Shown one piece after another: positions 38,242-47,506 of a stretch of 64,000 nt of DNA. The notes beneath the pieces were generated by a model, which did no database searches, was not told where the DNA came from, and was given only the letters and a program-made list of their open reading frames with translations. The position numbers and the translations under genes are program-made. The DNA is from JAPLKX01 sp035530195 (GTDB lineage Bacteria > Hydrogenedentota > Hydrogenedentia > Hydrogenedentales > SLHB01): the NCBI GenBank assembly GCA_035530195.1, contig DATKVG010000160.1, positions 11,325 to 75,324 of the forward strand. Reading direction: 5' to 3'. The stretch's first letter is position 1. The number at the start of each line of letters is the position of its first letter.

Positions 38242-40497
38242 ATGGTATACGAATATTCGGGCTATCTGAAAACGGTTTTGGGCGCGCCGGACCCGGCGGA
38301 GTTCCAGGCGCTCGAATCGGTCGAGTTTACCGCCGACGACATCGCGCGGTGGGGGTTCCAGGATTTGCCGGGCGACCTCGAGTGGCAGCACATCCCCGTC
38401 AACGCGAAGAGCACCGAGCACGGCGTGCGGATCGAAGGCCGGTTCAACGACATCAGGCAGATCGACAACCTCGCCGCGGACGACCCCAGCTTTTGGGTGC
38501 CGCTGAGTTCGCTCAACACGCAGGACCCCCGGTTTCCCATCGACGCCACCCGGTACCCGATTGTGGAACTGACGTACCGGTGCGCCTCATCCAATGCGCG
38601 GCCCGCCTGGCTTTGGACGTACCCCGGCGGCCAATCGTTTGACGGGCTGGCGCCGGTGCAGGAGTGGCGCACGATCGCCCGGCTCGTCCAGTGCTATGGT
38701 TTTCCCGCGCAGATAAACGCAGTCATCCTGCGGCTCTACTCGATATCGCGGACGGTCGAGGCGTTCGAGGTCCAGTCGGTCCGGTTCCGCGCGATGAGCC
38801 CGGTGGAATCCCAGATGTGCGAGCGGCTCGAGGCGACACTGCGGGAGCAGGGCGAGCCGCGGAAATATAAAATCCTCGACGAATTCATGCCCGCCGGGAC
38901 CTACATGGACGCGGGGTCGTCCAAACGCCTCGCCGCGATGCTCGGCATCAGCCTGAACGAATATTGGGAGCTCGTGTTCGAAGATATCGTCCGGCACAAC
39001 CACAACACTGTCGCCCTCGAACGAATTGACCGGCTTACGTCGGACGAGTGGAACAACCTCCTCAAGCTGGCCGAAAAATTCCAAATCAAGCTCTTCGCCA
39101 TCTACAACCTGCCGCTGGGCACGCCACAGGCCTATTTCCAAGAGTTTGTCGACACCCACATCAAACCCTACGCCGACTCCCCCTCGATCCTCGCCTGGAG
39201 CCTGCACGACGAGCCGCCCGAGCACGGGTTTCAAAACCTGTTGCAGGCCCGGCCCTACATGGAACAGGCCGATCCCAACCACCCGCTCGCCGTCATCCTG
39301 CGCGAGCCGAACGCCTTTCCCCTGTTTGCCCGGTTTTTTCCCGCCTCGGGGATCGCCCAGTACCGGTCGCACGCGCCGTGGCAGGTGGCCGAGATGGTGC
39401 GCACACACCGGCCGCTGAGCGCCGGCCAGCAGTTCTGGTTCGTCGCGCCGGGTTTCATCTACGCCACCGACACGCCCGAATGGCACTCCTGCCCCGAAAT
39501 GCGGCTGATGCTGAACCTCGCTTGCGCCAATGGCGCGCGCGGATGGTTCACGTTCGCCTACCACAACGACCCCATCTGGATCCGCGGAAGTTGCCAGCGG
39601 TCGCTGACCGGCCCGTTCCTCACGTTCAGCGACCTGTGGGCCGAACTCAGCCAGCGGCTCGAACAGTACAACGCGCTCGCCCCGCTGTTCCTCGAGGCGG
39701 CGTCGGAGCCCGCGCCCGAGTCGTGGTTCGCCTCGAAAAGCACCGCACACGTAAACGCCCAGTTGCCCGGGGGCATCCCGCCGTCGAGCGTGTACAGGCT
39801 GCGCGGGCCCGATTTCCAGTTGCACTGCATCGTGAGCAACGACATCCGCGAGATGACCACGGTCCACCTCGACATTTCGGCCCCCGCCGTCGACGGGATG
39901 GCGCTGTTCGATCTGTCGGATTTCGTCCACACGCGCCGTTGGGCGCCCATGCCGCCGCGCAGGCACATGGAAATGTTCCCTGGCCAGCTTCACATCATCC
40001 TGTCCGCGCCGCCCCATGTGTGCGAGCGCTGGCGCGACGTGGTCAGCGAGCGGATCATGCAGAACGACCAGCGCCAACTGTCGTTCGACCTGCCGCTGGC
40101 GAGCGCCTACGGGCTCAACGTCGACGCCGTCGAGACCATGATTGAAAGCGCCGCCGGCTCCCCCGATATGGACGCCCTGCACATCATGAGGCAGGCGCGC
40201 GAGTCGGTGCTCAACGTGCTGTATCAAACCTCGGAGCCGTCCATGAGCCGCAGCAAGCTTATCGAGGTCAGCGCGGCCATCTGCGCCTGCGACGGCACCC
40301 TCTGCAGGCTGCTCGGCCAGGGCAAATCCGACCAGGCGCGGCAGCTCGGGTTCAAGGTCATCCCGCTCGCGCGCGAACTCACCCACCTGCGGCTGGAACT
40401 GCGCAGGGGCCGCGGCGCCGCCATCCTCGAACACTGCCAGGGCCTCGCGCGAAGAACGGCCGAAGTGCTCGCGGAAATCCGCGCCGTCCCTTTATAG
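38242..40497 (+). CDS. Glycoside-hydrolase-like protein, no signal peptide
   Basis: A 751-residue protein. A beta-sandwich-like region (about 30-180) precedes a barrel-like domain: FEDIVRHNHNTVALERID, FQIKLFAIYNLPLG, SPSILAWSLHDEPPEHG (Asp-Glu-Pro near 325, candidate acid), VRTHRPLSAGQQFWFV and ARGWFTFAYHNDPIWI. This layout recalls clan GH-A glycosidases, as in GH-like proteins of DUF4091 or similar families. The C-terminal 200 residues are helical. The start at 38242 lacks a strong Shine-Dalgarno. It stands before the purine permease, co-directional. Substrate unknown. Confidence 0.6.
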   Translation: MVYEYSGYLKTVLGAPDPAEFQALESVEFTADDIARWGFQDLPGDLEWQHIPVNAKSTEHGVRIEGRFNDIRQIDNLAADDPSFWVPLSSLNTQDPRFPIDATRYPIVELTYRCASSNARPAWLWTYPGGQSFDGLAPVQEWRTIARLVQCYGFPAQINAVILRLYSISRTVEAFEVQSVRFRAMSPVESQMCERLEATLREQGEPRKYKILDEFMPAGTYMDAGSSKRLAAMLGISLNEYWELVFEDIVRHNHNTVALERIDRLTSDEWNNLLKLAEKFQIKLFAIYNLPLGTPQAYFQEFVDTHIKPYADSPSILAWSLHDEPPEHGFQNLLQARPYMEQADPNHPLAVILREPNAFPLFARFFPASGIAQYRSHAPWQVAEMVRTHRPLSAGQQFWFVAPGFIYATDTPEWHSCPEMRLMLNLACANGARGWFTFAYHNDPIWIRGSCQRSLTGPFLTFSDLWAELSQRLEQYNALAPLFLEAASEPAPESWFASKSTAHVNAQLPGGIPPSSVYRLRGPDFQLHCIVSNDIREMTTVHLDISAPAVDGMALFDLSDFVHTRRWAPMPPRRHMEMFPGQLHIILSAPPHVCERWRDVVSERIMQNDQRQLSFDLPLASAYGLNVDAVETMIESAAGSPDMDALHIMRQARESVLNVLYQTSEPSMSRSKLIEVSAAICACDGTLCRLLGQGKSDQARQLGFKVIPLARELTHLRLELRRGRGAAILEHCQGLARRTAEVLAEIRAVPL

Positions 40498-40523
40498 GTC
40501 CTATTCGAAAGAAAGGGCTTGCC

Positions 40524-41891
40524 ATGGAACCGCTGAGGCGTTATTTCGGAATCGGCGAGAACGGCGTCACGTTCCGCCGCGAGATTGTCGGCGGCATCAC
40601 CACGTTTGCCACGATGAGCTACATCGTGTTCGTCCAGCCAACCGTGCTGGCAACCACCGGCATGAGTTTCGGTTCGGTGCTGCTGGCCACGTGCATCTCG
40701 TCTGCGCTGGCGTGTTTCCTGATGGGCATGCTGGCGCGATACCCGATCGCGCTCGCGCCCGGAATGGGGGAGAACTTCCTGTTTGCGTTCGCGATCGTTG
40801 CGGCCCCGCCGCTCGGCATGGCATTCTCTTGGCAGGCGGCCCTGGCTATTGTGCTGATCTCGGGGCTTATCTTCGTGGCCTTGTCGGTGTTCCGCACACG
40901 GGAAAAAATCATTACCATCCTCCCGCCATGCCTGATCAACAGCATTGGCCCGGCGATCGGGCTGTTTATCGGGCTGGTCGGCCTGCAATGGGGCGGCGTC
41001 GTCGTGTCGTACGCACCCACCATGCTGCGGATCGGCAGTCTTCATTCGGGTGTCGCGCTGCTCACGGTTCTCGGCCTCTTCCTGATCGCAGCGCTCCACG
41101 TCTGGCGTGTCCCCGGCGGCATCCTCATCGGCATTCTCGCCACGGCTGGCGCCGGAATTCTCACGGGCATCATTCCAACCAGCACCGAATCACCCCACTT
41201 GAACTTCAGCACCTTTTTTCAACTCAATTTCATTGAACTGATCAACCGTTGGCCCGACGCGCTCGTCGCTATCATGCTCTTCCTGTTCCTCGACATGTTC
41301 GACACCGTCGGCACGCTCGTCGGCGTCTCCAACCAGGCCGGGTTCCTCAAACCCGACGGCACACTGCCACGGGCCGGCCACGCCTTCTTCGCCGATGCCG
41401 TCGGCACGTGCATCGGCGCCTTATGCGGCACGTCCACCGTCACCAGCTACATCGAAAGCGCCACCGGCGTCGCCGCCGGCGCACGCACCGGCCTTGCCGC
41501 TATCGTCACCGGCGTCTGCTTCCTCGGCGCCATTTTCCTCGCACCCGTCATCCACATCGCCGGCCAGGATGTCGGCCTGGCGTTTTACAATCTGCCGCCC
41601 GACGCGCTGCACGTGGCCATGTACCCCGTCGTCGCCCCCGCGCTCATTTTCGTCGGATTCCTCATGATGGCCCCCCTCCGCAAGATCAACTGGGAAGACA
41701 TCACCGAAAGCCTACCCGCGTTTTTCACCATCGCCATGATGGTATTCGGCTACGGAATCACTGAAGGCATCAGCGCCGGAATCATCTCGTACGCCGCCAT
41801 AAAACCCATCGCCGGCAAAGGACGCGAGGTACACCCGGTTCTCTACGTGATCGCTCTGGCGTTCCTCGCCCGCTACGCGTTTCTCGTCTGA
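40524..41891 (+). CDS. NCS2-family purine permease (AzgA type)
   Basis: A 455-residue transporter with about 12-14 membrane segments. Family marks are MGENFLFAF (the GMGxN element) in segment 3, LDMFDTVGTLVGVSNQAG and GTSTVTSYIESATGVAAGARTGL, all typical of AzgA-like adenine/guanine/hypoxanthine permeases. Uptake is proton-coupled in studied members. It begins 26 bases after the glycosidase-like gene; no purine riboswitch is present in that gap. It converges with the YfhO-like gene. Confidence 0.92.
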   Translation: MEPLRRYFGIGENGVTFRREIVGGITTFATMSYIVFVQPTVLATTGMSFGSVLLATCISSALACFLMGMLARYPIALAPGMGENFLFAFAIVAAPPLGMAFSWQAALAIVLISGLIFVALSVFRTREKIITILPPCLINSIGPAIGLFIGLVGLQWGGVVVSYAPTMLRIGSLHSGVALLTVLGLFLIAALHVWRVPGGILIGILATAGAGILTGIIPTSTESPHLNFSTFFQLNFIELINRWPDALVAIMLFLFLDMFDTVGTLVGVSNQAGFLKPDGTLPRAGHAFFADAVGTCIGALCGTSTVTSYIESATGVAAGARTGLAAIVTGVCFLGAIFLAPVIHIAGQDVGLAFYNLPPDALHVAMYPVVAPALIFVGFLMMAPLRKINWEDITESLPAFFTIAMMVFGYGITEGISAGIISYAAIKPIAGKGREVHPVLYVIALAFLARYAFLV

Positions 41892-41898
41892 GTCACGC

Positions 41899-44181
41899 CT
41901 ACGAGACCACAGTAGGCCGACTTCGCCGAAGTCGCGCCTTCTGCTGAAGTCGGCCAACTGATGCCACAGTCACTCCGGCGAACAATGCGACGCTTACCAA
42001 AGACACCCAGCGGCCAATCAGGTAAGACCTCGGCACATATTCGAGCAGGATCGTGTGTTTGCCGGCGGCGAGCGGCACGGCGCGGATGACGCCGTTCGCC
42101 CGCAGGACGTTATACGCGGGTTGCGGCCCCGGCCTCAGCGGCCGCGCCCGCCATCCCGGCGCGTACGAGTCCGTGTTGATCAGGATCGCCGGTGTTGGCG
42201 TGTCAACCTCGAGTACGGCGCTGTCCGTCGAGGTGGATAGCACATTCATGCTGCCGCTCTCTCCCGGCGACGGGGCCGGATCCGGCTCAGATTCGAGAAT
42301 GACTTCGCGCGACGGATCGAACCCGCCCGCTTCCATGGCGTCGAACGTCTCCGAAAGCCCTTCAATCACGCGATACTCGTGAACCAGCAGAAACCGCGGC
42401 AGCGGCGCGGGCACGCCGGGCGCGTCCTGCAACGTCCCATCACTCAACATCACGTATTTCAGCCGCAGCATCGACAATAGCGGGCTCAGTTCCGCGTCCG
42501 CCACGGGGTCCGGGCCTAACGCCGAGATCTGGCGCTTGAACTGGATCGTCCTCATGAGAAATTGGACGTATTGCGAGGGCATCACGGCCTCATTTCCCCA
42601 GATTTCGTAACCACCCGCGCAATGAACCCGGTTGAACACAGCGGGGTTATCCAGCACGCGCACCTCTTCCACCAGCTTGGCGATTGATGATGGCGGCAGA
42701 GCGTTGTGCCTTGTTGCCAGGTCAACAGCGTCCCTGTGTGTCCACGCAAACGCGGTCATTTCCACCACGCCCAGTGCCACGATCCCGTATGCGGCCTTCG
42801 GCCAGCGTTCCGCCGCAAGCAGCATCGCACCCACGAGACTGCACAGGGCACCCGCGCGCGCCAGTTCGCCCAGCGGGATTTCAGCGTCGGCAGCAGAACC
42901 GTTGCCCCGCGGGGTCTGGTGGACCCATGCCGCGCCGCCCAGCAGCATCAGGCCAAGCGCGAGCACAAACACGGCCGCGATTCGGCCGATGCCCCGTGCG
43001 CGAGCACCGCCGCGTTGCTTCACGACCGCGTCGAGCCCCTGCCCCGCCAGCATCGCCAGCAGCAGCGACGCGACCACTAAAAAGCGCGCGGGCGCGCGGA
43101 AGCTGCCAAACCCGGGCAGCGTCTTATGGAGCAGCCCGAAAAACGGCGTGTACCGGCCGAGCGCAACCAGTGTCAGAAACAAAACGATGATCAGAAATCG
43201 CCACCAGGCGCGCCGGTCACCTCTCAACAGGGCGAGCACCACCAGGACCAGGCCCCCCACGCCAACGTAAAAACCGGTCTCCCAGATGGTCCAGCGGCCC
43301 CAATAAGGGCGGGTGATATCGTCCCCGAAGAATCCCGGCATGATCAGCAACAGGAAGTTCTCTGGCGGGAACGATCTCGTGGTCGTGAAATCGTAGGAAG
43401 CGCCGGCGCCCCGCATGGACGCGCCAGCCACCTCGAGCGACGGCCAGAGTTGGATCGCGGTCAACAGCAGCGGCGCCGCCGCCATCACCGCCAACGCCGC
43501 CAGCCGCTTCGGGCTCATGGCGACGCGCCGGAGGTGGAGCAGCACGTACAAGCCCACGCCGACGCCCACGATGAACACCGGGTGCGGCGAGCCCGCCAGC
43601 AGCATCATCGTAACCGCGAACGCGCCGCCCAGCACCCACGATACCCGCGGCTGCTCGATCGTCTTGTCGACGGCGAGAAACAGCAGCGGCGACCACGCAA
43701 ACACGGCTATCATCGTAAGGTGGCCGCCGAACACGTGCATGAAAAACGCGCCCGAGAACATCGCCGTCACGCCGGCGAAAAAAGACGCGAGCCGCGTCAG
43801 TCCGCGCCCGCGCGCCCAGGCGAATGTCAGCGCGCCCATCAAGAACACGTGGAATGCCAGGTCCAGGTTCAGCGCCTTCGCAAGCGGGAGAAACAGATAG
43901 ATCAAGTTCGGCGGGTAAAACAGCGCCGACTGAAAATTGCCGATAAACGACACGCCCGAAAACACGTGCGGGTTCCAAAGCGGCACGTTGCCGTGCCGTA
44001 TCTCGCCAAACCCGTACATCCGGCACGAATTGTAAAAGTTCAGCACGTCCCCGTTCGGGCCCGAAGCCGCCCACTCGCCCCGCGCGAACAGCACGTCCGA
44101 AAACACCGCCAGCACAAGCCCCGCCAGCACAACCACCGCCACTGCACAATGCGTCGACTTCGGCCTACGTATACTTTTCAT
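41899..44181 (-). CDS. YfhO-family polytopic membrane protein
   Basis: A 760-residue protein with 12-14 predicted membrane segments and a C-terminal extracytoplasmic domain (from ~565). N-terminal GPNGDVLNFYNSCRMYGFGEIRHGNVPLWNPHVFSG and LFYPPNLIYLFLP match the loop of YfhO/GT-C type proteins, in which an Asp-containing loop binds a lipid-linked sugar donor. The C-terminal part INTDSYAPGWRARPL...HTILLEYVPRSY is characteristic of YfhO. Start: ATG 44181 with GGAG six bases upstream; it lies inside the end of the NAGLU remnant. A palindrome (41915-41955) forms its last codons. Confidence 0.85.
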   Translation of the reverse strand: MKSIRRPKSTHCAVAVVVLAGLVLAVFSDVLFARGEWAASGPNGDVLNFYNSCRMYGFGEIRHGNVPLWNPHVFSGVSFIGNFQSALFYPPNLIYLFLPLAKALNLDLAFHVFLMGALTFAWARGRGLTRLASFFAGVTAMFSGAFFMHVFGGHLTMIAVFAWSPLLFLAVDKTIEQPRVSWVLGGAFAVTMMLLAGSPHPVFIVGVGVGLYVLLHLRRVAMSPKRLAALAVMAAAPLLLTAIQLWPSLEVAGASMRGAGASYDFTTTRSFPPENFLLLIMPGFFGDDITRPYWGRWTIWETGFYVGVGGLVLVVLALLRGDRRAWWRFLIIVLFLTLVALGRYTPFFGLLHKTLPGFGSFRAPARFLVVASLLLAMLAGQGLDAVVKQRGGARARGIGRIAAVFVLALGLMLLGGAAWVHQTPRGNGSAADAEIPLGELARAGALCSLVGAMLLAAERWPKAAYGIVALGVVEMTAFAWTHRDAVDLATRHNALPPSSIAKLVEEVRVLDNPAVFNRVHCAGGYEIWGNEAVMPSQYVQFLMRTIQFKRQISALGPDPVADAELSPLLSMLRLKYVMLSDGTLQDAPGVPAPLPRFLLVHEYRVIEGLSETFDAMEAGGFDPSREVILESEPDPAPSPGESGSMNVLSTSTDSAVLEVDTPTPAILINTDSYAPGWRARPLRPGPQPAYNVLRANGVIRAVPLAAGKHTILLEYVPRSYLIGRWVSLVSVALFAGVTVASVGRLQQKARLRRSRPTVVS
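41915..41955. repeat. Inverted repeat GGCCGACTTC / GAAGTCGGCC
   Basis: 10-bp perfect arms (41915-41924, 41946-41955) with a second inner stem GACTTC-GCC-GAAGTC (41919-41933). It forms the 3' end codons of the YfhO-like gene, where it meets the permease gene. Single-arm copies (GAAGTCGGCC at 5638-5647; GACTTCGGCC at 44157-44166) lie elsewhere. Confidence 0.75.
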
Positions 44182-44714
44182 ACAGGCTCCGCACGACCTC
44201 GATAGTGTCGCCGGCGGGAGTGGGGGGGAGGCCGGTGCTGTGCGTCCACTCGTCTTCCCATGCGCGGATTTCCTGCTCGAACGCCGCCGCGTCGAGCGTC
44301 GCTCCCCAGTTCTCGCCCAGGCGCGCGAAAAACTTCTCCCATCGCGGCACGTAAAACGTCGAGATGAGCCCCGCCCAGTTTTTCCGCGCGCCGCACCGTC
44401 GAAAAATCCGGCAGCGGATTTGGCAAGTCGAGTTGATCCCCCAGCCACGATACGTGCGCGTTGCACCCGTACTTCAAATACCAGTTCAGGCCCGACGCCA
44501 TCGCCACGCCCGTCGAACCGCACACCGTCGCCGCGCCGTCTTTCACCTCGACCTCGAACACATCAAGGCCGTTCTCCGCGGGAATCGACACAAAGTTGAA
44601 CTCGGCCGCGCGATCTCCCAGCACACGCCGCGCCAAATCGCCCGCCGCCTGCTCCGGCGTCGCCGCAAACGAAGACAAACTGGCCGCAACTAACAATGCA
44701 GAAATGAAACGCAT
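44165..44714 (-). pseudogene. Remnant of an alpha-N-acetylglucosaminidase (NAGLU, GH89): central part deleted
   Basis: Upstream part (44714 to ~44390) has a signal peptide (MRFISALLVAASLSSFA) and a full NAGLU N-terminal domain: VFEVEVKDGAATVCGSTGVA, MASGLNWYLKYGCNAHVSW, LPNPLPDF. The next frame (~44385 to 44165) is the extreme NAGLU C-terminus: NWAGLISTFYVPRWEKFF ... AGDTIEVVRSLYEKYT. Intact NAGLU proteins are ~700-750 residues, so about 500 residues of the catalytic barrel are gone and the joint (about 44375-44395) is also frameshifted. The 3' end overlaps the YfhO start by 17 bases. Mis-assembly across a repeat would give the same picture. Confidence 0.85.
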
Positions 44715-44740
44715 GGCGAATCCTCCAATTCAAGGATTTA

Positions 44741-44770
44741 AACCGCAAAGAACGCAAAGATTACAAGAAC
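44741..44770. repeat. AAAGAACGC-type 9-bp-period repeat
   Basis: AACCGCAAAGAACGCAAAGATTACAAGAAC lies between the SDR gene 3' end and the NAGLU remnant: two and a half 9-bp periods of the family also seen at 4225, 22224, 22770 and 52628. Confidence 0.7.
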
Positions 44771-44795
44771 TTTGAAAGATCCGTATCCAAGGTTC

Positions 44796-45629
44796 TTACT
44801 CTTGCCCGCGGTTGAGTTTACTCGGCAGGTTCTTGCCGCGCGTCGCGAGGCGCAACACGATCCGCATCAGCCACGAGAGGTGCCGCGACATCCACACCAT
44901 TACCTTGCCGTGCCCCGTGATGACGGCCTCGAACTTGCGCCGGTAAATGTACCGCACGATGCCGCGCGCCGCCTTGTCCGTCCGAACAACCAGCCACTCC
45001 GGCACGGGATCTTTCGCCTTCTTATGCAACACGCCGCGGTTGTCTATACGCCGGATGTCACTGTCCACAAACCCCGGCTGAATGCACGTCACCGACACCC
45101 CGCGGTCCGCCAACTCGTAATAGATCGACTCCGCCAGGCCCGTCACCGCGAACTTGCTGGCCACATAAGCCGACGTGCCCGGCGTGCCGGCCCGGCCCGA
45201 TACGCTCGACACCAGCCCCAGCCGGCCGCGCCGCTCCACCAAGTACGGCAGCACCGCGTACACCGTATCGAGCAGGCCGAAGAAATTCGTGTCAAACTGC
45301 CGGCGGTACCAGCTTGTGTCGAGGTCTTCCATTACGCCCGACACGCCATACCCCGCGTTGGCCACCGCCACATCGATCCCGCCGAACTCTTTTGTGGCGC
45401 GCGCCGCAGCTTCGACCAGCGTCTCGGGTTTCGTCACGTCGCACACGACCGCGATCGCCCGCTGGCCCATGGCCTCGATTTTCAGCCGCACCTCCTCGAG
45501 CAAGTCCGCCCGCCGCGCCGCCAGCGTGACGTGCGCACCCTGCCGCGCGAACTCGAGCGCCATCGCCGCGCCTATCCCCGACGACGCCCCCGTAATAAAA
45601 ACGCTCTGACCTTCAAATCGCCTGCGCAT
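44796..45629 (-). CDS. Short-chain dehydrogenase/reductase (SDR)
   Basis: A 277-residue classical SDR with C-terminal basic/hydrophobic extension. NAD(P) motif TGASSGIG at 14-21, NAG in VANAGYG, catalytic Ser in VSSVSG and YVASK (Tyr-x-x-x-Lys) near 155-159. The tail VWMSRHLSWLMRIVLRLATRG suggests a peripheral membrane helix, as in YqjQ/DltE-like SDRs. AGGGAGAGG precedes the ATG. Likely an acyl- or sugar-alcohol oxidoreductase; substrate not known. It stands alone on the minus strand, diverging from the FAD oxidoreductase. Confidence 0.9.
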   Translation of the reverse strand: MRRRFEGQSVFITGASSGIGAAMALEFARQGAHVTLAARRADLLEEVRLKIEAMGQRAIAVVCDVTKPETLVEAAARATKEFGGIDVAVANAGYGVSGVMEDLDTSWYRRQFDTNFFGLLDTVYAVLPYLVERRGRLGLVSSVSGRAGTPGTSAYVASKFAVTGLAESIYYELADRGVSVTCIQPGFVDSDIRRIDNRGVLHKKAKDPVPEWLVVRTDKAARGIVRYIYRRKFEAVITGHGKVMVWMSRHLSWLMRIVLRLATRGKNLPSKLNRGQE

Positions 45630-45822
45630 GGTTCAGCCTCTCCCTGAAAGGTTCAAAGGCCATTTTACAGGAATACTAAGCGCGCTGCTAAAAAATGAGG
45701 CCGCCGCTCTTTGAAGTGCGCCCGCGATCGCGGGAGCTTGCTACCGCTTCCTTCAGGGGGGAGTGACAACGAGGACCTGCCAAACGTATACTTGGCACAT
45801 CCGGGCAATAAGGAGAGTCGCG
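45630..45822. other. Divergent promoter region between SDR and FAD oxidoreductase genes
   Basis: No gene seen. A hairpin-forming CCCGCGATCGCGGG stretch is at 45721-45734. The plus-strand gene has AGGAGAG (45811-45817). No convincing -35/-10 pair was recognised for either direction. Confidence 0.4.
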
Positions 45823-47457
45823 ATGCTGAAACCGTTCCTTTGCGCAATGCTAATCTGCGCGGCAGCCGGCGCCGCCGAGACAACCTATGACGTCGTCGTG
45901 TACGGCGGCACCTCGTCGGCCGTCATCACGGCCGTACAGGCCCGCCAGATGGGGAAAACAGTCGTCGTCGTATCGCCCGACAAACATCTCGGCGGACTCA
46001 CCAGCGGCGGGCTCGGCTGGACCGATTCCGGCGACAAAAGCGTCATCGGCGGCCTCGCGCGCGGTTTTTACCACCGCATATGGCAGAAATACGTTCCCGA
46101 CTCCGCCTGGCGGTGGCAGAGACGCGATGAGTTCGGCAACAAAGGCCAGGGCACGCCCGCCATCGACGGCAACGAACGGACGATGTGGGTCTTCGAGCCG
46201 CACGTGGCCGAGGAGGTGTTCGAAGATCTCGTGCGCGAGTTCGAGATCCCCGTGCACCGCGACGAGTGGCTCGACCGCAAGAGCGGCGTCCGCAAAAACG
46301 GAAACCGCATCGAGTCCATCACGACGTTGGCCGGCCGCCAGTTCCGCGGGAAAATGTTCATCGACGCCACCTACGAAGGCGACCTGATGGCGGCCGCGGG
46401 GGTGACGTACCGCGTGGGCCGCGAGGCCAACGCCGAGTACGGCGAGACCCTCAACGGCGTCCAAATCGCCAACGCCACAAAACACCAGTTCGAGCATTGC
46501 GTCGATCCGTACGTCGTGCCTGGCGACCCATCGAGCGGCCTGTTGCCGCGCATCCACGGCGGAAGCCCGGGCGTCGACGGTGAGGCCGACAACCGCGTGC
46601 AGGCATACAACTACCGCATGTGCCTGACGACGGCGCCTGAAAACCGCATCCCGTTTCCCAAGCCGGACAACTACGACCCGATCCAGTACGAGTTGCTCGC
46701 CCGCGACATTGACGCCGGCTACCGCGGCATGACCGGCAAGTTTGACCTGATTCCCAACAACAAAACCGATACCAACAACTACGGGTCGTTCTCGACGGAC
46801 AATATCGGCATGAACTACGACTACCCCGAGGCGGACTACGAGCGCCGCCGCGAAATCCTGCGCGAGCACGAGAACTATCAAAAGGGTTATTTCTGGTTCC
46901 TGGCCAACGACCCGCGTGTCCCGCAGGACGCGCGCGACAAAATGAGCCCGTACGGCCTCGCCAAGGACGAGTTCCTCGACAACGGCGGGTGGCCGCACCA
47001 GATCTACGTCCGCGAGGCGCGGCGGATGGTGGGCGAGTTCGTGATGACCGAGCGGCACCTCCGCCGGCAGAAACCCACGCCGAGGCCCGTCGGCATGGGC
47101 TCGTACAACATGGATTCGCACAACGTCCAGCGCTATGTGGCGCGCGACGAGCAGGGCCGGGCCTGCGCGCGAAACGAAGGCGACGTCCAGGTCAGCCCCG
47201 GCGGGCCTTATCCAATTGACTACGGCGCACTGCTCCCCAAAGAATCCGAATGCGCCAACCTGCTTGTCCCCGTCTGCGTGTCATGCACGCACATCGCCTA
47301 CGGCTCGGTGCGGATGGAGCCGGTGTTTATGATCCTCGGCCAATCCGCGGCCACCGCCGCGTCTATCGCCATCGACAACGGCGTTCCCGTGCAGCAGGTC
47401 GATTACGAAAAGCTGGCCGAACGACTCATAGCAGACGGCCAGGTGCTGGGGAAGTAG
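45823..47457 (+). CDS. Secreted FAD-dependent oxidoreductase (FAD_oxidored family)
   Basis: A 544-residue protein with a short signal (MLKPFLCAMLICAAAGAAE). The FAD-binding motif is VVVYGGTSSAVITAVQARQMGKTVVVV (GxGGxxA-like, with TSS), followed by HLGGLTSGGLGWTDSG and FIDATYEGDLMAAAGV, the hallmarks of the PF12831-type family common in Planctomycetota. Late motifs GSVRMEPVFMILGQSAATAASIA form the C-terminal FAD contact. The start follows AGGAGAG with 5-base spacing. The substrate is unknown; neighbours (sugar ABC, SDR) hint at oxidised sugar or plant-derived compounds. Export of a flavoprotein by Sec is unusual but typical of this family. Confidence 0.85.
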   Translation: MLKPFLCAMLICAAAGAAETTYDVVVYGGTSSAVITAVQARQMGKTVVVVSPDKHLGGLTSGGLGWTDSGDKSVIGGLARGFYHRIWQKYVPDSAWRWQRRDEFGNKGQGTPAIDGNERTMWVFEPHVAEEVFEDLVREFEIPVHRDEWLDRKSGVRKNGNRIESITTLAGRQFRGKMFIDATYEGDLMAAAGVTYRVGREANAEYGETLNGVQIANATKHQFEHCVDPYVVPGDPSSGLLPRIHGGSPGVDGEADNRVQAYNYRMCLTTAPENRIPFPKPDNYDPIQYELLARDIDAGYRGMTGKFDLIPNNKTDTNNYGSFSTDNIGMNYDYPEADYERRREILREHENYQKGYFWFLANDPRVPQDARDKMSPYGLAKDEFLDNGGWPHQIYVREARRMVGEFVMTERHLRRQKPTPRPVGMGSYNMDSHNVQRYVARDEQGRACARNEGDVQVSPGGPYPIDYGALLPKESECANLLVPVCVSCTHIAYGSVRMEPVFMILGQSAATAASIAIDNGVPVQQVDYEKLAERLIADGQVLGK

Positions 47458-47506
47458 CTTCATCCGTCCGATCAGTTTCGCCAGAAGCAGGCCCTGCTAT
47501 AGGCGA

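Noticed and set aside
38587..40434. 615-codon open frame on the minus strand
   Set aside because: Antisense to the glycosidase-like gene; typical high-G+C shadow frame.
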